From: Lasiodiplodia sp. COLG20
Taxonomy: Eukaryota; Ascomycota; Dothideomycetes; Botryosphaeriales; Botryosphaeriaceae
Length of the DNA stretch: 64,000 nt
Direction of reading: 5' to 3'
NCBI GenBank assembly: GCA_009801085.1
Contig: VNWV01000001.1
Location: 62,001-126,000, forward strand
The translations under genes were made by a program, and so were the position numbers. Below the pieces are notes generated by a model. The model was not told the origin of the DNA. It ran no database searches and saw nothing but the letters and a program-made list of their open reading frames with translations. Below are positions 10,401 through 22,915 of this stretch, piece after piece (positions within the stretch are counted from its first letter, which is position 1; each line of letters starts with the position of its first letter).

Positions 10401-11678
10401 CCTCGACGGTGTCGCCCAGTTTATCTCCATTGTACTCAAACGCATACGGCGCCGACAAGTCGTAAGACGTGACGGATGTCTTGCACGATACTTTCCCAAA
10501 GGCATCAACAACTGGCTCAGCATTCTCTACTTCGTAGCTCGAATAAGCGACAAACGGCGTTCCAGAAGCAGCCACGAAGACGGTGCTCGACGGACCAGTG
10601 AAGGCAACGCTAGCAGGAGGAAGGTCGTTCCAGAGCGAGTCAATGATATTCTGTTGTGTAAGTGGCGTTGACGGGATGGGCGAGTACTCAGTCATGGACA
10701 TGACGGTGGTGGTAGCTGCAGCCGGCATGGGCAGAGTGATGGCAAACAAATCCCATGTGGTCTGATTGGTTGCAGGATCCCATGCTGAAGTGAGGTCGTA
10801 GGACATGAGGCCATCTTGCACGGAATCAACCAGGTTGAATGTCGTGGTTGCTGTCTGGTATTCCCAAGTGACGCCTGTCCCAGAAGCTATGGAGAAGAAG
10901 GTGACAATATCGAAATACTGGTCCAAGGAGTACCAGTACCCGATTTCAGCACCTCGAACGTTGACAGTACAGCCACAGGTGCCATTGCTGGAATTATTGC
11001 TGGGCTTCACATAAGTTGGCGTGGCTGGAGTGGCGGTGGCGACTGGTAGATTGCCTGTGCCGGTGACGTAGAGAGGCGTCGAAAGAGTGAAGACAGTGAG
11101 CGTTGGATATGTTTGGTTGGAACTTGAGGTTGCTAAGCTCGACTGGTTACTGGGGGGCGCACTTGGCGAAGCAATCGGCAATCTGGTGGTTGAGTTGGAT
11201 GCATCATCTGCAGCCACGTTGGTGGGGGCCGAAACAGGCGTGTTTGAAGTGTATACAGGCGTTTGAATGCTGACAGAGGAGTTGTCTACGAGCACGCTAA
11301 CTGGAGAGGAAAGAGGCGTGACTGGATTGTACACGGGCGTATCAACATGTTCACTGGCCGGGCTTGTCACGGAGGAATTTGCTGCCACTTGGGTGCTTGG
11401 CAGCTCCACCGAAGAGGAAGGCGGCGTCGCTGAAGGAGTCTGGACAGCAACGGCGGGCGAAGCTATGGATGTCTCCGGCAATAACGAGGTGGAACCGACA
11501 GCGATGGATGAGTTCCAGGCTGAGGAGTGGGTTAGCTAGGTCTGATGGACAGAAGAGTGTGGAGGAGAGGATTACCACTAGAAAGCTGGCCGGGATTCCT
11601 GACTCGGTTCCTGCTTGCGCACGCAGCGCCGCAGAACTGCACGGCAACGAGGGCCTGCCAGGCACGAAGCAGCAGCAT
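7477..11678 (-). CDS. Large Ser/Thr-rich GPI-type cell wall protein with nine tandem repeats
   Basis: The model has a first exon at 11576-11678, an intron at 11520-11575 (56 nt; donor GTAATC, branch-like CTAAC, acceptor CTCAG) and a second exon at 7477-11519, giving 1381 residues. Without the first exon the long frame has no ATG; with it the protein gains a signal peptide, MLLLRAWQALVAVQFCGAAC followed by A. Next come a Ser/Thr/Pro-rich stretch, a less repetitive domain to about residue 570, a Ser/Gly/Glu stalk at about 575-715, and nine repeats of about 55-70 residues with the core GGQTLTPGG...VDGTTISL and then PSATALVVNGVTQ. The C-terminus is hydrophobic (LFSCTLLTVLIGGFAW) after a small-residue region, as for GPI attachment. 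The likely place is the cell wall or outer surface; the role may be adhesion or wall structure, which is inference. Confidence 0.85.
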
Positions 11679-12813
11679 GTCGCACCGGCGATCAACGAGA
11701 GACGGGGAAGAAGAGCAACATGGACACAGCGGCAGGTCAGATTGTGTAAGTAGGCACGGCGGGCTCAGCTGGCTGCATGAAAGAGGCAACAGCGTAGATT
11801 GCCATGACTTGTGCTGCTGCGGCTTGCACACTGAAACGGTCGAGGGAAGCCGCGAGCGGGATCTTCATGCTCTATTGCGCAGCCAGTGAGAGGGCGACGG
11901 CGTAGCATCAAAGCGCGGGTCCCCTGTCAATCGGCGCGCATCCTCGCAAGCTAGAACAGCGTGTCGGGTCAGCGTGCGGTGTTTCACCCGGAGAGGCCGC
12001 CGCCGGCACGCTGGACGACGACCGCTCCCAAGGGACGTTTTGCTCGTATCTGCAGCTCGCCATGCGCCGCTGGACTGTGGAGTGGCGTGGCCGAACAAGC
12101 TCCCGTCTGAACTCGCAGGCCGCAGGCTAGCGCCACCCCGGCCGCCCGCCCTGCGCTATCCCGGCCGTCGGTCTCGCAATCTCAACGTGGTCTAGCCACG
12201 CAGATGCGCCTGTAACCCAGCGCGGCCTGTAAAGGGTCCAGCTGCCGCGCCCAGCTACCACGCCCAGCTACCACCCTGCGCAGTCCGTCGCACGAGTCGT
12301 CGAACGCCAGCGGGGAGGAGGCGGCGTTCCGAGCCCGAAGGAGCGCGATGGCGCTCGCCCGACGGTGCGATTGGGCCTCATATAGCACCGCACCGGCCGG
12401 CGCTGATGATGGCGCTGGCCAAGTGAGGAGAGCATCGGCACTGGTGAGCCGCGTCAAGAACTCGGGGCCCCCCGCGCCGACAATCTCTCTGAAGCTCGCC
12501 GCAAAAAGTCTGTCAGCCTCCGTCCCACGACGTGCATGAAGCCATTGGAGCATACGCAACCACACAGCCGCCTCCGCGACCAAAGCCCGAACTAAGCCAC
12601 ACCACGCCTATCCGCCCGCCGCCCTCTCCCGATCGCCTCCCACTTCGACTTTCCAGTGCGACCCGCCTTTCGTTCCTGACTTTTGCGCGAACCTGTACCA
12701 CAATGCGCGCTTGTCCGTCCCTCTAGCAGCGCAAGAGACCCACAGGATACCATGACAGCAAACTGCCGATTTCCTCTCTGCTGCCTCCATCGAAGCATCG
12801 ATCCTGCACCGAC
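11679..12813. promoter_or_regulatory. Divergent intergenic region, GC-rich
   Basis: About 1.1 kb separate the start of the cell wall protein gene (leftward) and the aspartyl-protease-like gene (rightward), so both promoters must lie here. The middle is very GC-rich and therefore shows long open frames by chance on both strands (for example 12182-12583 and 12592-13017, minus strand). They have biased composition and no domain. CT-rich tracts at about 12600-12720 fit a leader for the rightward gene. Confidence 0.5.
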
Positions 12814-14812
12814 ATGATGCCCCTTCGAAGCGCCTGCAGATGGGCGCTGCCCTTTTCGCCACTCGCTCTTCTCGCATTCCTCCCTTCCGTATGTGACTCT
12901 TCCGCCGTTGAGACCCGTGCAACCGACCCGGCACCCATCGTCTTCACCCCGGATCAGAACTGGGACGGCATTGATGGCCAGTGGTCCTCTTTCACTTTGC
13001 GTGTCGGCACTCCCCAACAGTACGTGCGCGTCTTTCCGGCGACATCCAGCCAGCAGATATGGGTCGTCAAACCGGAAGGCTGCGCCTACACCGACGACTC
13101 CAGTTGCGCATCCGATCGCGGATGGGTTTTCAACATCTCGGATTCCTCCACCTGGGAGAGTATAGGGAACTACTCGACTTGGATAGAGCGGAATTTGGGA
13201 TACGATGCCGCTGCCATGTATGGTTATGAGGTTGTGGGTTTAATGGGGCAGGGTGAGAACGGGCCCACGCTGGAAAATGCTACCGTTGGTGCCATGATGG
13301 ACCTGGATTTTTTCCTGGGTGCATTTGGTCTACACCCCAAGCCGACGAATTTCAGCTCTTTCAACAACCCGTCGCCAAGCTACATGACACTGCTCAAGGA
13401 ACAAGAGCTCATTCCCTCGCTGTCGTACGGGTACACTGCAGGGAATCCATACAGTACGGATGCCAACGCCCAGTTTCGCTTCGTAATTTACTAATCTGAT
13501 TTCAGGGTTGAACAAGGTCCTGGGAAGCCTTACCCTGGGAGGCTATGACGCATCCCGGTTCACTCCGAACAACATGAGCTTTACTTTCGCACCGGACAAT
13601 GAGCGGGATGTTGTGGTTGGCCTGCAAGCAATCAGCATGACCTCTACAACCCAGTCCAATGTCGATCTCCTGCCAACTTCTGTCACTATGTACATTGACT
13701 CGACAGTGCCGCAGATATGGTTGCCTGTTGATGCTTGTAAACGTTTTGAGGTGGCTTTTGGATTGACGTATGACAACGACACCGAGCTCTACCTTGTGAA
13801 CGACACTTTGCACGACACCTTGGTAGCCGAGAACGCCAACGTGACGTTCACACTTGGACAGACCACAAATGGGGGCGAAACGATTGACATTATCCTTCCA
13901 TATGCTGCTTTCGACCTCACGGCCCAGCCGCCATATCGCGGCTTGTCAGAAAGCACCTCGTATTTTCCTATCCGGCGGGGTTACAACGATAGCCAGTATG
14001 TCTTTGGCCGCACCTTTCTCCAGGAGGCATATATCGTCGTGGACCATGAGCGCTCCAACTTTTCCGTCTCTCAATGCATCTTCGGACTTGATATTCCTCA
14101 AAACATTACCACAATCTACTCTCCGAACGGCACGTCCATTTCCGAGGAGACAGACACGGAACGCGCGCTTTCGACGGCGGCAATCGCAGGTATCGCGGTG
14201 GGTGGGGTTGTCGCAATCCTTGCAGTGCTGTCTCTGATCGGCCTGTTCTACTGGAGAAGACGCTACCGAGCGCTGAAGGCTAAGCTCGGATCGGACAAAT
14301 CAGGGCCAGTGAGCAGCGGCGATGGCTCGAGCGAGGCCCAGGCAGCAGCGAGCCGAGGCGAGGAATCCACATTGGTGATACCAAAGGCGGAGCTAGACGC
14401 CACCCCCAGCGCCAGGGCAGAAAAGGATCAGAAGCAAGAGCAGCTGTATCCGTCCGAGGTCGAGGCGCACGAGCAGCAGATTTTCGAAATGCCGGGCGAC
14501 TATCCCAAGGCTTCAGAGGCAGACTCGCGGCAGCTGTCTGAGAAGCAGGCGATGATGTACAGAGAGCAGAAGTATAACGGGACGGACCCAGAGCCGTCGC
14601 CGACAACGCCCACAGCGCCCGATCGGCCACGGCCGTCGCCGGTCAGGCCGGAGGAGGTAAAGCGGGTCATTCACACAGGAGACCTCCCGGTGTCGCCTCT
14701 CACGGCGGAGGGTGAGCACGGCAGAACATTTTCCCCGCTGTCGCCACTGGGTGGTGGATCGTCGAGCGGCGGGCCAAGCCCGTCTCGACGGCGGTTTTCG
14801 TTCGAAGAGTAG
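12814..14812 (+). CDS. Membrane-anchored aspartyl-protease-like protein (A1 fold, first catalytic Asp missing)
   Basis: The model joins 12814-13453 and 13506-14812 (52-nt intron), giving 648 residues and restoring GNPYRLNKVLGSLTLGGYD, a hallmark of the pepsin-like A1 fold. There is a signal peptide at about residues 1-30, a luminal A1-like domain to about 430 with many N-glycosylation sites, one membrane segment at about 437-462 (GIAVGGVVAILAVLSLIGLF then YWRRR) and a polar cytoplasmic tail of about 185 residues rich in Pro, Glu and Ser. The first active-site motif, normally DTGSS, reads FPATSSQQIWV, and the second reads IDSTVPQIWLP, keeping Asp but losing Gly. Proteolysis is therefore unlikely. 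A surface sensor or binding role is possible, which is inference. It lies divergently to the cell wall gene. Confidence 0.85.
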
Positions 14813-15617
14813 CGAATTTTTTTTTTTGTTTATGAGTTTAGCGATGGCGTTCTGGACCACGATCTGGGAAGTTGCGGGTTTCAGGTAGGGCTAATACCAA
14901 GAGAACAATCGGCACGGGGTCGGAGCAGTAGGACAAATAATGGATAATGGGGCGGATGTATTGACGCTTTTGTTCCGGTTGGCGAGAGTGGGGGCCGGAG
15001 CTGCCTCAGACTTTGGCAGGGCCTTGGCTACGTGCTGACGGCTGACAGCCACGCTGGCCTTTTTTTAATCCAGGCGAGGGGCCTTACCCGCATGCAGTAG
15101 GCGGATCGCTGCGAGCTTGGGCACCGGGCAGGCGGGCAGGATGGTTTGGCTCAGCTGGTGCTGCGGTGGGCGGTGCAGGCGAGGCCGCGGCGTTAGGGCT
15201 GCGGCAGACATGGGTGTGCAGTACGCGCCGACCCACATACTGGGCAGACCCCTCAGCCTGCTCTCCGCTCGCCATCGACAAAGACACAGCCCTGTGTGCC
15301 TCGCTGCGCATTCCCGAAGACCCCTTTGTGCTTCCTCCCGCGTGCCTGCCTTTTCTCCACGCTCGGCCGCGCCTGTTGACCGGGTTCCCGCGCCCTCGCT
15401 CGCAGCTGCCCGCCTATCTCGCGACAGCCCACCTCCAGACGAGACGCGCAACCGCAAGCGCCCAGACTCCATCCCGCCGCCGTCCACCTCGCTCGCCCCA
15501 GCGTAAATTGACCCGCTCTGTTCATTGCGCGTCTTCTGCTTCTTACCCTCGCTCCAGCCCCACGGCGTCGACTGCTGCTGCCGAACCCATTACCCCGCCA
15601 TCCGCCACGCCGCGATC
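14813..15617. other. Intergenic region with MAP kinase promoter and leader
   Basis: The 3' side of the protease-like gene begins with a T-rich stretch (around 14817-14827). From about 15240 the sequence becomes strongly C/T-rich and runs up to the kinase ATG, as is usual for leaders of well expressed fungal genes. Open frames here overlap on both strands and carry no domain. Confidence 0.5.
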
Positions 15618-17131
<1,514 letters not shown>

Positions 17132-17708
17132 ATGGAATCAGCCGGACATCTGTTTTGGAAATAGCGAGAAGGGACTTGCTTGGCTTTTTATCTTAACCAA
17201 TTGTGTTTCTTCTTCATTATTCCTTTAGCGAGCTGCTGCTTTGCAATCAGAGCCAGTCGCCTTGGTGTGCATTGGTCGCGAGGCCGGTTTTTGCGGTCCG
17301 AAAGACGAGAGTAAATGTTATTCTACGATGCGAGCGTTCATCCAGTCCCCGACATCTGACCATCTGCGACTCCACAATCACCCCGCCGCGGAAAGTATGC
17401 TGACGTCGTTGCGCCACGCCAATCTGCGATTGCTATCGAAATCGTCGGTTCGATCACTCGGAATCTGATTATGCGGTTCAGTGGGGCTCCTTCGAGCGGG
17501 TTCATGCTTCTGACATCATCATCACTATTACATCATCTAGGCGTAGAAAGAAGGGAATAAGTACCTCTGCTCCAGCTAACAGCTGCCATATTTTCCTCAT
17601 CATTTCACTCCAACAACTTCTGCGGATTCCAATTGCGCAAACCTCCATCTTCCTTTTTCCAAAACCGTCGAAACCCCAACCAACAACCTCAACTTCGAAT
17701 CTGTTATC
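17132..17708. other. Intergenic region between the MAP kinase and a small conserved gene
   Basis: It holds the 3' end of the kinase transcript and the promoter and leader of the gene starting at 17709. The last 60 bases before that ATG are A/C/T-rich (CAACCTCAACTTCGAATC-like), typical of a leader. No other gene is visible. Confidence 0.5.
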
Positions 17709-18238
17709 ATGTCTGCTGAGTACAAGGGTCAGGACATCAACAAGCTTGCTGAGCAGGCTGAGAAGGACCTCAACAGCTACTCCATGAAGACTGGCCACGA
17801 CAACAACCCCTCTGCTAGGCACGGCAAGGGTGCCTCCGTTAGCAGTATGTTCCCCCGATATGCGTCTCCATTGACATACAGTGATGAGCGTAAGCTGACG
17901 GCGCCATCACAGCTGAGGAGTCTGGTGTCGACATCAACCGTGCCGAGCGGTTCCCCGGTGCTGAGGTGATGTATGGTTCGGCGGCCACTGGCCGTGAGAT
18001 CCCCGTCGAGCATGGCGGTGACTTCCAGAAGGGCACCGGCCGGTAAGTGGTGTTCAAGCGCCGTACCCAGAATAGAGAGTGCTAGTGCTAACATGCCATC
18101 AGCCCGACCAAGGACTACGACTTCGAGGGCCCAGGCGGTCCCGAGGACAAGAGGCGCATCTACAGCGAGCAGAACCCTGGTAACGCCGACGTCTTTGAGA
18201 ACGTCCGCCAGGCTCCTGGTCGCGAGCCTAAGGCATAA
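17709..18238 (+). CDS. Small hydrophilic conserved fungal protein, function unknown
   Basis: The model joins 17709-17844, 17913-18042 and 18103-18238, giving 133 residues; introns are 68 and 60 nt and keep frame. The protein is polar and probably mostly unstructured, starting MSAEYKGQDINKLAEQAEKD and later carrying NRAERFPGAEVMYGSAATGR and GGPEDKRRIYSEQNPGNADV. It has no signal peptide, membrane segment or catalytic motif. Small proteins of this kind are widely conserved in filamentous ascomycetes, and the even codon use and three clean exons argue for a real, well expressed gene. I do not know its function. Confidence 0.8.
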
Positions 18239-19907
18239 ACGGAGGCTTAGTCCCGATACCGCGTTTGCATTGAGGCATTGAGTGCTGAAAAGATACGGAA
18301 TACGACATGAATGGATGATATGGCAGGCCAAGAGGCCATTGTATTATTAGTGGGATAAGTTAATAAGAACGACATTCGACTTCTGAGCACATTTCAACGA
18401 GGGTCTTGCCGGAGCAAGTCGGAATCGCCGCAGGTTTCAGGTCTCGAAGTTATAGGGGATTGCGGCGGCACATGTGAATGGTGTCTGAATCAGTGGCTCG
18501 CGCTCAAAATATTGATCGCCGGGATGCACCCCCGCAGTAGCGCACTGGCCCCTCCACACCTTTTTACTCACCTCTCGCACCATCCCCTTCCGGATGCATG
18601 CGTCGAGATCTGATGAAGAGGGCTGTGGCAATGGCACCGTCGTGTCAATGATGGAATTGTTGCATATCGCAATGTGCTCCTGAACAGGCCGGTCAAGTAA
18701 CACGTTACGAGATGTTCGGTTTAGAGACAGGTAACGCGCCGAGTGGGACCAGGTGCTGATCCTCGCAAGGCGAGCCACTACTTTGCGGTCTAAAGCAGCC
18801 TCACCGGCTGTAGGCAACGTTCCCGCTCCCGCTTGCGACCGTTCAGGGCAACGCTATCGACGTCGTCCCGACTTGCAACGAACGTCTGCCCACACCAGCC
18901 TTTCCGTCGCGCCGCCCCTTTCATCCGGAATGATGCGATATATTTTCTCTGCTGTCAGCTTTCCATTACTCCAGCCGCGGGTAACGGCAGGCTAGGCACG
19001 TGCATCTGACGAGGCCTCGCGGCCCCCAACCGATTCTCACACTTGAACAACTCGCGCGATTCACAGGTGCATTGCCGAATCGAGGCAAAGAAGCTGTGGA
19101 CCCTCGTGCCAAGCGGTCTTACTTCCGGACAGCCCCCCTAGATGCCGCCTAGGCGCTGCGGCAACTACGCCGAACGCATGCTGGATACCACCTCAGTCAG
19201 GGCTTAGTGAGCGAACCTGCAGCGGAGCTTATTCCCCACGTCGTAAGCGCGCAACCCCGCCATGGGAGCTCATCTTTTTTCATTTTGCTTTCGACCTGGT
19301 TTGCGGAAGGTGCAAATGCGAAGCGGGTCAATTAGTCCCTCTTATCTCAGCACTCGATCATGGGGCGCCCGAATGCTCAACAACACTAGCATTCTATAAC
19401 GGGAAAAGAGATGACCAAGAACGACGCATGAATTACCCATCAGGTGGTGGCGACGACAGGGTCGAGAATAACGCCCACGTCCTTTGATGGTCCATGATGT
19501 GGTGAGCGATTCAGTGCCGCTGCAAGGTGACCCGCGCTACGTTTCGACGGCGCGTCCTTGGTCCATCCTACGGGAACGCCAACCCACCGCGTGGTCTGGC
19601 AGATAACGCTGCAATTGGCTTGCAGCTGGCCTGTTCAGGACCATGAGGTAAGAACAGGGTTCATCTTTCTTTGCTTCTCCTATTGCTTGGCTGTACCCAC
19701 CCATGCGATACATGCAGGGAGGGGCAACGCCGCATGCATGGCGGGGTGCTAGCTAGCTCTCTCTCCTCCCCTGGTAATGGTCTACCTATTTATTCGGCCA
19801 GTCCTGCTCACTGACTTATGGTCACTCTAGCTTCGGTTCCTTCCTTACGAGCTGCTGGTGTTCACTTTAATCCTCCTCGATAATTCATTCCAACATTTTC
19901 CGCCACC
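18239..19907. other. Long intergenic region (about 1.7 kb)
   Basis: No convincing gene is seen. Frames at 18437-18817 (minus) and 18753-18995 (plus) overlap and show no motif. The last ~150 bases contain TATTTATTC near 19787 and an A/C/T-rich leader ending CCGCCACC before the ATG at 19908; they should be the promoter of the GMC oxidoreductase gene. Confidence 0.45.
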
Positions 19908-21727
19908 ATGGGCTCTGGAATTGAGAAGTACGATTTTATTATCGTCGGCAGTAAGGATCCCCCGCCATTGGCCTCTCCACCTCTCAATTGCCTTGCTGAA
20001 AATTGATTCCTCCCCATAGGCGGGCCTGCCGGCGCGACGCTGGCCTCGCGACTGTCGCGGACGGCGGCGGCGCCACGCGTGCTGCTGCTCGAGGCGGGCG
20101 GGCCGAACGCGGTGCCGTCGAAGCTGTACCTGGCGGACCGGTTCACGACGCTGATGACGGACGGGATGAACTGGGGGTACAAGACGGTGCCGCAGGAGCA
20201 CCTGAACGGGCGCGAGGTCGACTATTCGCGCGGAAAAGGGCTGGGTGGATCGTCGGGCATCAACTTCGCGTGCTACACGGTGGGGCCGCGCGACGACTAC
20301 GAGGAGTGGGCGGCGCAGGTGGGCGACGAGGCGTACGGCTGGGAGGCCGCGCGCCGCCGCTACGACGCGCTCGAGGCCTACGACCTCGACGTGCCCGAGA
20401 AGTTCAGGAAGTTCGTCGACCCCAAGAAGAGCGCGCACGGCGACAAGGGCCCGCTGCAGATTGAGTTCGCAAAGGGCTGGGAGTGGAGCATCGAGGAGAA
20501 CTTCCAGGCCGCCGACCAGGCCATCGGCATGAAGCCCAACCCCGACATCAACTCGGGCAACCCTCTCGGTATCGGTGTTGTGCCGGCGACGTCCAAGAAC
20601 AGCATCAGAAGCACGTCTAAGACGGCCATGCTGGAGAATGCGCCGAGCAACTTGACCATCCTGACGGACAAGCCGGTGGAGAAGGTCGTGTTCGAGGGCA
20701 AGAGGGCGGTGGGTGTGGTGGCCAATGGGGAGACTTGTGAGTTTAGATCACTCAATCGACAGCATGCACGCCTTTCTGACATTTCAATCCAGTCCTCGCC
20801 TCGAAGGAAGTCGTCCTTTCCGCCGGTGCTCTCGACACCCCCAAGATCCTCCTCCTCTCCGGCGTCGGCCCCTCGGCCGAGCTGTCCAAGCACTCGATCC
20901 CGCAGGTGCACGAGCTGCCCGGCGTGGGACAGAACCTGCAGGACCACGCGTTCGTGGTGCTGGTCAAGGAATTCCAGTCGGGCCTGAACGGGCGGCCGCA
21001 GCTGTTCAACGACGCGGAGAAGCTCGAGGCGGCGCGCAAGCAGTTCGCGGCGGACCAGACGGGCCCGCTGTCAGTCTACTACAACACGCTGCTGATGGGC
21101 TGGCAGCAGGCGCCCGAGGTGCACGCCAGCGCCGAGTTCGCGGCGCTGCCGGACAGCGTCAAGTCGCACCTGCGCAAGCCGACGGTGCCGACGTTCGAGC
21201 ACATCTGCCTGTGCCCGGCCATCCACCCGCTGGCCGACCCCAACGGCGAGTTCCTGAGCATCCTGTCGATGCAGATGGCGCCGCAGAGCACGGGCACCGT
21301 CACCCTCGCCAGCGCCGACCCGCGTGCGCCGCCGCGCTGCGACCCCAAGCTCTTCTCGCACCCCTTCGACCGCCGCAACATGATCGAGGCCGTGCGCCGC
21401 AGCTGGCGCGTCATGGAGGCCGAGCCGCTCGCCCGCCACGTCGTCGCCGACACGGCCCTGCCCAAGGACAAGAGCGACGACGAGATCTGGAAGTACATCC
21501 AGGCCTACTGCGGCACCACCTGGCACATGACCGGCACCGTCAAGATGGGCAAGCCCGAGGACCTCGCCACGTGCGTCGACTCGGCCTTCAAGGTCAAGGG
21601 CCTCGAGGGCCTGCGTGTTGTGGACAACTCGGTGCCGCCGTTCGTGCTGAACTGCCACGTCGTGAGCGTGGCCTACTTGGTCGGCGAGACCGCGGCCGAG
21701 AAGATGATTGCTGAGTATGGCTTCTGA
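19908..21727 (+). CDS. GMC family FAD-dependent oxidoreductase
   Basis: The model joins 19908-19950, 20020-20736 and 20793-21727, giving 564 residues. Splicing creates the dinucleotide-binding start YDFIIVGSGPAGATLASRLS followed by a ribose-binding acid in LLLEAGG. GMC signature regions follow: KGLGGSSGINFACYTVGPRD, LSAGALDTPKILLLSGVGP, and the C-terminal GTTWHMTGTVKMG with the active-site His, then VVDNSVPPFVLNCHVVSVAY. The family oxidises alcohols, sugars or choline with FAD. There is no signal peptide, so the enzyme is probably intracellular. The substrate cannot be read from the sequence. It is more GC-rich at third positions than its flanks, which is common for expressed genes here. Confidence 0.9.
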
Positions 21728-22915
21728 AAGGGATGCTGAGTGGGTAATTTTAGCACATGATATACCAGAATGCGCAATGAAATATTGAAATTTGTCCTCT
21801 CAATTGGCGGTCTGATGGCACTCGTGAAAAAAGAGGAAAAAGAAAAACAGGTTGGGTTATGGAGGTCTGTTCGACGTTGCAGTTTCCTTGTCTGGATTCT
21901 TGGCCACTCTTGTCCCACTTTTCAGCATCCCCCACTCAGGGGCAGCCCCATCCTTACCTATGGCTTTGTGCCTTCGACCTTATTCATGACTTCAGCATCG
22001 AGAATGGGGTTGATTTTTTTTTTTTCTTCCTTGGCTTCTCTTGCTGCTTGGCATTCATCTTGTGCACCAGGTGGTCGAAGAGAAGATCCGAGCATGGAAG
22101 TTAATGAAAGGTCGTCTGAGTAGCTGTCGTATTTGCTTTCTTGCTTTTACCAAGTTGACCTGGAATAATATAGAAAGCTGAGCTTGACATTGTGAAGTGT
22201 TGAAGATACCCTTGATTGGCGGTTGGTTCCGCAGCTAGTTCGACCAGCCAAACGCTCCAATTATATGGTCATTTAAAATGCCTCCTACTGCTTGCTTGGT
22301 CATAGCTGAAAATAGGATATGACGTCGGAGCCTTTGTACATATAAAACGCATGCACACAGAAGGCAGATGCCGATCGGATTTCCTAACTGGGTAGGTGAT
22401 ATGCAGAAGTCATGTGCCTACTTTGGCTCAAATATGCTCAACATTCGTGTCTAAAATTTGCGAGGTACATGTGCTCCTTCAAGATCAATAAAGCCTATCA
22501 TTCCGCTCTGCATTCCCAGCAAAAGGAACGTAAGTGTAAAAAGCATTGATAATAGGCATCGGCTAGAGAGCTTTCGTTTAAACGTGCATGGGTGTAATCC
22601 TCGGTAGCGAGAGCCGTACACCACTATTTGCGCACTAGTTAGCTTACTGGCGAATCTTTGCGCGGAGATGCACACTATCGGCTTGAGTTGCGATGACTGT
22701 TGTTTGGTTGGCTGCTTAGTCACAGCTTTCGCGGGCCTCCACTCATCGATAATCCTCTCGTCGCCGAACACCGAGACCGCGCTCCACCTATCAGCGCGAC
22801 CTCGAGTGCCGCGATAAAATTGCTAACCCTCCCCCGCATATGGACCATGCCCGCACCTGATGGCCGGTTGAGCACAAGAATCGCGAGCTAGTGCTCCTCC
22901 AGATCCTCTGCCACC
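21728..22915. other. Intergenic region (about 1.2 kb)
   Basis: It contains the 3' end of the GMC gene and the promoter of the molybdenum cofactor gene. There is a homopolymer T stretch near 22014-22026. Nothing resembling a gene is seen, and short frames on both strands lack motifs. Confidence 0.45.

Noticed and set aside
11679..12813. Several 60-140-codon frames in the GC-rich divergent region
   Set aside because: They overlap on both strands, have biased composition and no motif; expected by chance where stop codons are rare.
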